Source of the DNA: a virus
Virus record (IMG/VR): IMGVR_UViG_3300046616_000309
Coordinates: 1-29,665 of that record
Length of the DNA stretch: 29,665 nt
Reading direction: 5' to 3' (one strand)
A program made the position numbers and the translations under genes. Of this stretch, positions 25,720 through 29,665 are shown piece after piece (the first letter of the stretch is position 1; every line of letters starts with the position of its first letter). A model generated the notes under the pieces. It searched no databases and had not been told where the DNA came from. It was given only the letters and a program-made list of their open reading frames with translations.

Positions 25720-26133
25720 TTAGTTGTCGGTCTTCTTCGGGTTGGTCACGATCTCGAGGGACTCCTTCTCCTCATCGCCGATAGGAGCCCAGCGGCCCTT
25801 CTCGTTCTTGCGGAACTGCGACGGGTCGAGCCCCTCCTTCTCGAAGGTGGTGTGCCCGTCGCTGATGTTGTTCAGCTTGGTGTTGAGCTTGATCTTCCCG
25901 ACACCGGTCGTCACCATCTCCACGACCTCGTCGATCGTCTCCTCGGTGTACTGCTTGGTCGCCTTCGTTACCACGGCGCTGATCACCCACGCGGCAGCCG
26001 TGACAGTGACCTTGTCGATGAGGGTCTCGGGCTTCACGTGATCCTTGATGATCTTCCCGACGATCTTGCCAGTGCCGATACCGACGATGCCAGCGGCAAC
26101 GAACTTGGTGATGGACAGGGCGTTGATGTTCAT
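25720..26133 (-). CDS. Membrane-associated helical protein
   Basis: 137 residues from ATG 26133 (MNINALSITKF); GTG 26154 is an alternative without a site. GGAAGGA lies 12 nt upstream, a rather long spacing. FVAAGIVGIGTGKIVGKII and VTVTAAAWVISAVVTKA are Gly/Ala-rich hydrophobic segments that may be short spans. The C-terminal half is acidic with a disordered-looking tail (EESLEIVTNPKKTDN). No family recognised. Confidence 0.65.
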   Translation of the reverse strand: MNINALSITKFVAAGIVGIGTGKIVGKIIKDHVKPETLIDKVTVTAAAWVISAVVTKATKQYTEETIDEVVEMVTTGVGKIKLNTKLNNISDGHTTFEKEGLDPSQFRKNEKGRWAPIGDEEKESLEIVTNPKKTDN

Positions 26134-26224
26134 GAGTGGGGGATATCCTTCCACATGAGTTTCATGTCAAGATCGTGCACAACGATGGATAGGGCGCCTG
26201 TTCGCGATTGTCGGAGCCCACTTC

Positions 26225-26250
26225 GGCGGTCTTTTATAATCAAGCATCCG
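26225..26250 (-). promoter_or_regulatory. Possible promoter, degenerate relative of the repeated motif
   Basis: Minus-strand GGATGCTTGATTATAAAAGACC shares GATTATAA and AGACC with the repeated motif but lacks CGCA and AAAAACATGG. It lies about 100 nt upstream of the ATG at 26133, in a 198-nt non-coding gap (26134-26331) in which I see no gene. Confidence 0.35.
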
Positions 26251-26331
26251 GAATAGAGATCCACAGTTGAGACCCGTCAGAGGACCGTGGTTTCCCTTGC
26301 TGATGCCCAATCCGTCGTATGTGTTTATGCC

Positions 26332-26538
26332 TTAGGAGCCCTCGTCACGAAGAAAAGTCTTCGTGTAATCAGCGATGTCTTCGGTGAAGTCTGTCATCAC
26401 CGAGTCGACGATGGACGCCATTCCCTTGCTTTTGCTGGCGATCGCTACTTCTCTGATAATCGAGTAACTTCCGATTATTTCGCGATCCTCATCGATAATG
26501 TGAATCGACGATCGAAACTCAACGACACGTCGCGGCAT
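26332..26538 (-). CDS. Small protein of unknown function
   Basis: 68 residues with a modest GAGG site 6 nt upstream. VVEFRSSIHIIDEDREIIGSYSIIREVAIASKS is strand-rich, followed by a helix with VMTDFTEDIADYTKTFL. It follows the tail-chaperone-like gene after 2 nt. In siphophages a frameshifted extension of the chaperone often follows, but no slippery sequence is visible at the junction, so this appears to be a separate gene. Confidence 0.6.
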   Translation of the reverse strand: MPRRVVEFRSSIHIIDEDREIIGSYSIIREVAIASKSKGMASIVDSVMTDFTEDIADYTKTFLRDEGS

Positions 26539-26540
26539 GG

Positions 26541-27050
26541 TTAGGCCTCGACGGCCTCATTCGCCGGAGCCTTCTCCTGGAGCTTCGCCTGCATCAGAGC
26601 GACGAGCTCCTCCTTGCTCATCTCCGCCAGACTCTTCTTGCCGGTGCTGGCCTTCTCCATCTCCTCGGCCTGCTGCGCGAGACGCTCCGGCATGATGCCC
26701 AGCCAGAACTTCTCGGCGTTTTTGGGGTCGAGGACGAGCCACAGGAAGAACTCCTCGTAGGCCCGCGTCTGCATGAAGCTCTTCGTGAAAGCCGGGTCCT
26801 TGATGAACTCGGAACCGTCCGCGCTCCGCCGACCATAAGAGCTGACGATCATGAGCTTGAAGAAGGTGTAGATCTTCTGACCGTCACCGGACTTCATCGT
26901 CTCGCGGATGAAGTCGCCCATCCCGCCATCGCCTTGGAAGTCGGTGCTGAACTCGAGGTCCACCAGCTCGGGCGCCAGGAGGTGGAAGTAGAGCTCCTCG
27001 GTGTGCTGCTTGTCGTTGAAGTCCTTGTAGGTGACCTGAGTCCTGAACAC
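26541..27050 (-). CDS. Tail-assembly-chaperone-like protein
   Basis: 169 residues from a GTG start with an AAAGG site; the frame extends to 27110 but the terminator overlaps that part. VTYKDFNDKQHTEELYFHL at the N terminus, a helical middle, YGRRSADGSEFIKDPAF and FLWLVLDPKNAEKFWLGIMPERL match the small tail-assembly chaperone family of siphophages (compare YTDYNGVERTEDFYFNL in relatives as I recall them). No tape-measure gene follows, so it is separated from the tail module or has been reused. Confidence 0.7.
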   Translation of the reverse strand: MFRTQVTYKDFNDKQHTEELYFHLLAPELVDLEFSTDFQGDGGMGDFIRETMKSGDGQKIYTFFKLMIVSSYGRRSADGSEFIKDPAFTKSFMQTRAYEEFFLWLVLDPKNAEKFWLGIMPERLAQQAEEMEKASTGKKSLAEMSKEELVALMQAKLQEKAPANEAVEA

Positions 27051-27089
27051 GTTGTGCCTTTTCTGAGTGTAGAGGTATAGAGAAAATTG

Positions 27090-27121
27090 AAAAGCTCCGT
27101 GTATTTTCAACAGGGCTTTTT
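27090..27121 (-). terminator. Imperfect terminator hairpin
   Basis: Arms AAAAGCTCCGTG and CAACAGGGCTTTT pair with two mismatches; on the minus strand the stem ends in TTTTC and an AATTTTC tract. It follows the stop at 27132 by 10 nt. Confidence 0.65.
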
Positions 27122-27131
27122 CGTTGGTTAT

Positions 27132-27374
27132 TTACGAAACTTCATTCGTAACTTTTTTCCCAGTGTTTCCGCATTCTTCGCAACGAGGATACGGATGATT
27201 CTTTGACACTCGGGGATGTTCGCATCGGGGATTACGAATTGCTGTGTAACAGGCGACGGAACGTCCACCATGATCGAGACAGCGATCGCCAGGGATCATC
27301 CGGACCGGACGTCCGGAATCGACACAGTATCGTTCCTGATACACCTTGGTCCAGACGATCCTTGGCGAACTCAT
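27132..27374 (-). CDS. Cys-rich zinc-binding protein
   Basis: 80 residues from ATG 27374 (MSSPRIVWTKVYQ) with an AAGGC site. YCVDSGRPVRMIPGDRCLDHGG, then ACYTAIRNPRCEHP and RCEECGNTG: six Cys and several His fit one or two zinc sites. It follows the membrane gene after 2 nt and is the last gene before the terminator. Confidence 0.7.
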   Translation of the reverse strand: MSSPRIVWTKVYQERYCVDSGRPVRMIPGDRCLDHGGRSVACYTAIRNPRCEHPRVSKNHPYPRCEECGNTGKKVTNEVS

Positions 27375-27376
27375 CG

Positions 27377-27658
27377 CTAGGCCTTCTTGGCCTCGTCGTC
27401 CAGCGAGCTGATGTCGTCCGGGACGTCGACCTGCTCGTCCTTGCGGGCACGCCACTTGTTGACGGCCCACAGTCCGCCGGCACCCAGCGCGGCGCCGCCG
27501 AGGACCGAGACGACCACGATCAGGGGAGTCTTGACGGCCAGCTTGGCCGGCACCTCCAGGGCGACCTCGACCGTCTCGACGACGGCGGGGATGTTCTCGA
27601 CGACCTTCTCGGCAGCCTTGGAGGACTTCGTGGAAGCGGTGGTGATGGTGTCGGACAC
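27377..27658 (-). CDS. Single-span membrane protein
   Basis: 93 residues from a GTG start with a GAAAGG site. The N-terminal 43 residues are helical and Val/Ala/Glu-rich (VVENIPAVVETVEVALEVPAKLAV). The span PLIVVVSVLGGAALGAGGLWAV (about 45-66) is followed by KWRARK and an acidic C terminus (DDISSLDDEAKKA). Positive residues after the span suggest C-in. It is preceded by promoter-like motif copy b. Confidence 0.7.
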   Translation of the reverse strand: MSDTITTASTKSSKAAEKVVENIPAVVETVEVALEVPAKLAVKTPLIVVVSVLGGAALGAGGLWAVNKWRARKDEQVDVPDDISSLDDEAKKA

Positions 27659-27710
27659 GAGGGTAAACCTTTCAGTAAAAGTGTGATCCCATGTAGCATC
27701 GACGATGCCG

Positions 27711-27744
27711 GGGTCTCATTACAAACCGTGTTTTTGTTGCGAGA
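27711..27744 (-). promoter_or_regulatory. Promoter-like motif, copy b
   Basis: Minus strand: CTCGCAAC, AAAAACACGG, TTTGTAATGAGACC. It differs from copy a by a few bases (ACACGG, TGTAAT) but has the same spacing. Its CGCA edge overlaps by 3 nt the right arm (in transcription order) of the long inverted repeat at 27742-27873. The GTG of the membrane gene is about 50 nt downstream. Confidence 0.6.
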
Positions 27745-27873
27745 CCCAAGCCTCAAGGGATTAGACGAGTCCGTATGTCGATATTCATAACTCTAAACCG
27801 CGCAAGGCATAGGGTCATAGGAATAAGGATCACATGCGCGTCGATCTCGTCTAATCTCTAGAGGCTTGGGTCT
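27742..27873 (-). repeat. 28-nt inverted repeat with 76-nt loop, possible structured RNA
   Basis: Arms 27742-27769 and 27846-27873 pair at 24 of 28 positions: 13 bp (AGACCCAAGCCTC), a 4-nt internal mismatch and 11 bp (GATTAGACGAG). The loop holds further GCGC complements. Nothing codes here. It sits between the DUF6353-like gene and promoter-like copy b, so it may be a terminator region or an RNA. Confidence 0.6.
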
Positions 27874-27877
27874 TGTA

Positions 27878-27949
27878 TCATTCGCAGTAGTCGTAGCCTT
27901 CAGCAAGACCGCGGGCCGTGGGGCATCCTCCACTCAGGAGAATATGCAC
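27878..27949 (-). CDS. Possible 23-aa peptide
   Basis: From GTG 27949: VHILLSGGCPTARGLAEGYDYCE. The AGAAGG immediately before the GTG is too close for an ideal ribosome site; an in-frame TTG lies three codons earlier. The two Cys and the GLAEGYDYCE ending resemble the tail of a small zinc protein. Existence is uncertain. Confidence 0.25.
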   Translation of the reverse strand: MHILLSGGCPTARGLAEGYDYCE

Positions 27950-27968
27950 CCTTCTCAAGACGTTGCGG

Positions 27969-28742
27969 TCACCGGCCCCGAAATCGACCGTAGTCGGGCT
28001 CCGGTTCGTTGCGGAAGTCCATGACGATCACGGGTTTGCTGCCGTGCGCGAGCGTCGACGAGAAGTTGATCGCGAGAAGGCGATCCGAATTCCAGCCGAT
28101 CTGCTCCGAGTATCCCGGCGCCTCGATCTCGAGAAGGCGATAGAAATCCGCCAGCGCCGCGTACCCGTCGTGATTCATCGCGTTGTTGAGAGCGTTGACC
28201 GCGGAATTGATGCCTTCGATGCTGCCGAGGAAGAACCGATCACTGAACTTGTCGTAGCAGAGCTCGCCCTCGCTGACGCCGAAGAGCTTGGCATCCTCGC
28301 CATAGGACGTATCGATACGATCCTGAGCGATCTCGTCTCGTACCGCCTGCTCCTTCCTCTCACCGAGCTTCTCGACAACCTTCGCCTTGTACTCCTCGAA
28401 GGTCTTCTCGGTGATGGTGTAGGCCGCGGCAAGGCCGGCTGCTCGACGGGCGCCCACGCGATTGGCGCCGATGATGCAAGTGACGGTGGCGACACCCATC
28501 ACGGCTGGGGGGATATACAGCTTCCAGACGAGATTGAATCGCTCTTTCAACTTCTCTCGAGGATTGCGAAGCTGACCTTCCGTCCCTTCCTTGAGGCGGA
28601 TAATATCCGCGGCTTCGAATGACGCCTTCCCCGCAAGATATGCGGTGGTGATCGTTCCGACGACGCCGATCGACGTCAGAATGGTGGGGGAGTGATCTAT
28701 GGCGAGTTTAGAGGCCCGCCGAGCCAGATCTGCGAACGTCAT
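27969..28742 (-). CDS. DUF6353-like membrane protein, second paralog
   Basis: 257 residues with an AAGGA site directly after the previous stop. Two N-terminal spans (about 20-38 ILTSIGVVGTITTAYLAGK and 74-96 LYIPPAVMGVATVTCIIGANRVG) and a C-terminal domain (CYDKFSDRFFLGS ... VIVMDFRNEPEP). The LFLNEVYDMLG signature is replaced by an ALADFYRLLEIEAPGYSEQIGWN block. The architecture equals the protein at 23319 but the sequence is far more diverged, so this duplication is older. Confidence 0.75.
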   Translation of the reverse strand: MTFADLARRASKLAIDHSPTILTSIGVVGTITTAYLAGKASFEAADIIRLKEGTEGQLRNPREKLKERFNLVWKLYIPPAVMGVATVTCIIGANRVGARRAAGLAAAYTITEKTFEEYKAKVVEKLGERKEQAVRDEIAQDRIDTSYGEDAKLFGVSEGELCYDKFSDRFFLGSIEGINSAVNALNNAMNHDGYAALADFYRLLEIEAPGYSEQIGWNSDRLLAINFSSTLAHGSKPVIVMDFRNEPEPDYGRFRGR

Positions 28743-29117
28743 TTAGATGTCCTTGGTGTTCACGAAGATTTCGTTGTCGGCAAGCTCGTCCATGATCTTG
28801 TAGAAGTTCAGATCATTCTCAGGAGAGACCTTGGCGCCCCGGTAGAACATCTCTCCCGACGTGTTGAATCCCCAGGAAGCAGTATCGAAGAATGTCCCCG
28901 CGGCGGCAGCCTCTTCTTCCTTGCGCTGCAACTGCTTTGCTTTCTCCTCTGCAACATATTTCGGCGTGTGCCTCCCCTTCGAAGTCGGTGTCTTGACGCT
29001 GTTGGGTTTATGGGCCGTGAAGATCATCATGTCCACGGCGATCAGTACGATAGCGAAGACAGCAACAACTTCGACGGTCTTGAGAAAGACGATCAAAATC
29101 GTCAGAAACGTGATCAT
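28743..29117 (-). CDS. Membrane-anchored protein, unknown
   Basis: 124 residues. N-terminal hydrophobic stretch (ITFLTILIVFLKTVEVVAVFAIVLIAVDMMIF, about 2-33) forms one long or two short spans. A basic linker, a coiled-coil-like KQLQRKEEEAAAAG segment and a C-terminal domain follow (FFDTASWGFNTSGEMFYRGAKVS ... FYKIMDELADNEIFVN). It is coupled to the DUF6353-like gene with no gap, so the two may act together at the membrane (inference). An AT-rich TATATAAGG on the minus strand upstream may be a -10. Confidence 0.7.
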   Translation of the reverse strand: MITFLTILIVFLKTVEVVAVFAIVLIAVDMMIFTAHKPNSVKTPTSKGRHTPKYVAEEKAKQLQRKEEEAAAAGTFFDTASWGFNTSGEMFYRGAKVSPENDLNFYKIMDELADNEIFVNTKDI

Positions 29118-29154
29118 GGAAGCATCCGCCTTATATATGATGTATAGGGGCGCG

Positions 29155-29196
29155 GAAGAAAGAGAAAACTCTAAATCCGTGTAAGTGGATTTAGAG
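29155..29196 (-). terminator. Intrinsic terminator
   Basis: Exact 10-bp arms CTCTAAATCC/GGATTTAGAG (29169-29178, 29187-29196), 8-nt loop, followed on the minus strand by TTTTCTCTTTCTTCC. It lies 14 nt after the stop at 29211 and is the best-formed terminator in the window. Confidence 0.85.
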
Positions 29197-29210
29197 TAGT
29201 GAGTTGGTGA

Positions 29211-29396
29211 TCAGGACTCAGGGGTCTTGTAGAACTCGTCGGTGAGGCCCTTCGAGTCCAGGAACTGGTTGAACTGCTTCTGGTTGCGGTAGATGATCAC
29301 GGCGGCCGCGGTGGCGGTGGCGGTGACTGCTACGGCAGTCCGGTGCTGAACAACGAAGTTCTTGGTCTTCGAGAGAACTTTCTTGACGGTGTCCAT
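29211..29396 (-). CDS. Small membrane protein
   Basis: 61 residues from ATG 29396 with an AGGAG site 6 nt upstream; the longer frame to 29438 would run into the promoter. Basic N terminus (MDTVKKVLSKTKNF), a span AVAVTATATAAAVIIY (about 20-36) and a soluble C-terminal tail. It forms its own unit between promoter-like copy a and the terminator, like the gene at 11167. Confidence 0.75.
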   Translation of the reverse strand: MDTVKKVLSKTKNFVVQHRTAVAVTATATAAAVIIYRNQKQFNQFLDSKGLTDEFYKTPES

Positions 29397-29419
29397 AATT
29401 GCTCCTAAACATGGGTCAC

Positions 29420-29453
29420 GGGTCTCATTATAATCCATGTTTTTCTTGCGAGC
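29420..29453 (-). promoter_or_regulatory. Promoter-like motif, copy a (best match)
   Basis: Minus strand: GCTCGCAAG, AAAAACATGG, ATTATAATGAGACCC. Perfect TATAAT at 29427-29432, with no -35 hexamer at 17 nt. The ATG of the next gene is about 24 nt beyond. Together with copies b-d it defines a recurrent site: CGCA, 5 nt, AACATGG, 1-2 nt, TTATAATGAGACC. Confidence 0.7.
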
Positions 29454-29464
29454 AGCTATGAATG

Positions 29465-29653
29465 CTACTTGACGGGGAGAGCCTCAATCCGAAATCGACC
29501 CACGTGTTCGACCGAAAGAACTCGCGGCTTTCCAAGCTCGTAAAGCTGTTGCAGTTCCCTAGCAAGGATTCGTACGGTCCCATCATCGAAGAGACCGGTT
29601 TCTCCCTCCGTCAGAAACGTAGGCTCTTTTTTGTGGAACACGGTCCACGTCAA
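29465..29653 (-). CDS. Small protein, possibly 5'-truncated by the window edge
   Basis: 62 residues from TTG 29653 (TWTVFHKKEPTFLTEGETG). The frame stays open to the right edge of the window (29665), so the true start may lie outside. Strands with an ILARELQQLYELGKPRVLSVEHV helix-strand segment suggest a small alpha/beta fold. No clear Shine-Dalgarno is visible before the TTG. Confidence 0.5.
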   Translation of the reverse strand: MTWTVFHKKEPTFLTEGETGLFDDGTVRILARELQQLYELGKPRVLSVEHVGRFRIEALPVK

Positions 29654-29665
29654 ACCGACCGCTGC

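Noticed and set aside
26332-27050. Programmed frameshift joining the tail chaperone to the next gene
   Set aside because: No slippery heptamer is seen near the chaperone stop and the next gene has its own ATG and ribosome site; no tape-measure gene follows.

Overview
This window looks like part of the genome of a tailed phage (Caudoviricetes, siphovirus-like), probably infecting an Actinobacterium. The evidence is gene content: a multidomain replicase, an OB-fold ssDNA-binding protein, a thymidylate kinase, RecB-type nucleases, a tail-assembly-chaperone-like protein, and many families I recognise only as small actinophage proteins. The DNA is moderately GC-rich with dense packing, many ATGA overlaps, good Shine-Dalgarno sites and some GTG/TTG starts. 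Every gene I can support lies on the minus strand, so transcription runs from high to low coordinates. I see no convincing plus-strand gene, tRNA, CRISPR array, IS element or integrase.

Layout in the direction of transcription. (1) 29.7-26.3 kb: short operons of small membrane proteins, a DUF6353-like membrane protein and a tail-assembly-chaperone-like protein, separated by hairpin terminators, repeated promoter-like motifs and a roughly 130-nt inverted-repeat structure at 27742-27873. (2) 26.1-22.1 kb: membrane or virion-associated proteins, including a second DUF6353-like protein, a free-standing copy of its C-terminal domain, a tandem-repeat protein and several 29-45 aa genes; a 38-bp exact direct repeat lies here. 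(3) 22.1-15.5 kb: replication core, with a 1344-aa protein combining SF3-type helicase, archaeo-eukaryotic-type primase, 3'-5' exonuclease and family-B polymerase, followed by a run of small paralogs and the ssDNA-binding protein. (4) 15.5-11.2 kb: small genes, mostly unknown. (5) 11.1-7.3 kb: a cluster of small zinc-ribbon proteins, with thymidylate kinase carrying the same kind of ribbon at its C terminus. (6) 7.3-5.07 kb: an SNF2-type helicase whose motif blocks are separated by two extra segments that keep the helicase frame open while appearing to code in other frames. (7) 5.07-4.63 kb: an AT-rich, repeat-filled non-coding region, the best origin or regulatory candidate. (8) 4.6-0.16 kb: a degenerate NUMOD4/HNH protein, two small PD-(D/E)XK nucleases, a 918-aa single-chain RNA polymerase-like protein with a DFDGD motif, and a small phage protein.

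Inferred working model: the replicase, helicase, ssDNA-binding protein, nucleases and thymidylate kinase form the DNA replication and nucleotide module. A conserved motif containing ACATGG and TTATAAT occurs upstream of four genes and may be a phage promoter. The DFDGD protein is a candidate reader of it, but that link is untested. The most unusual items are the doubly interrupted helicase, the zinc-ribbon expansion, the concentric palindrome at 4694-4823 and the repeated promoter motif. All family names come from motif recognition by eye; no database search was run.
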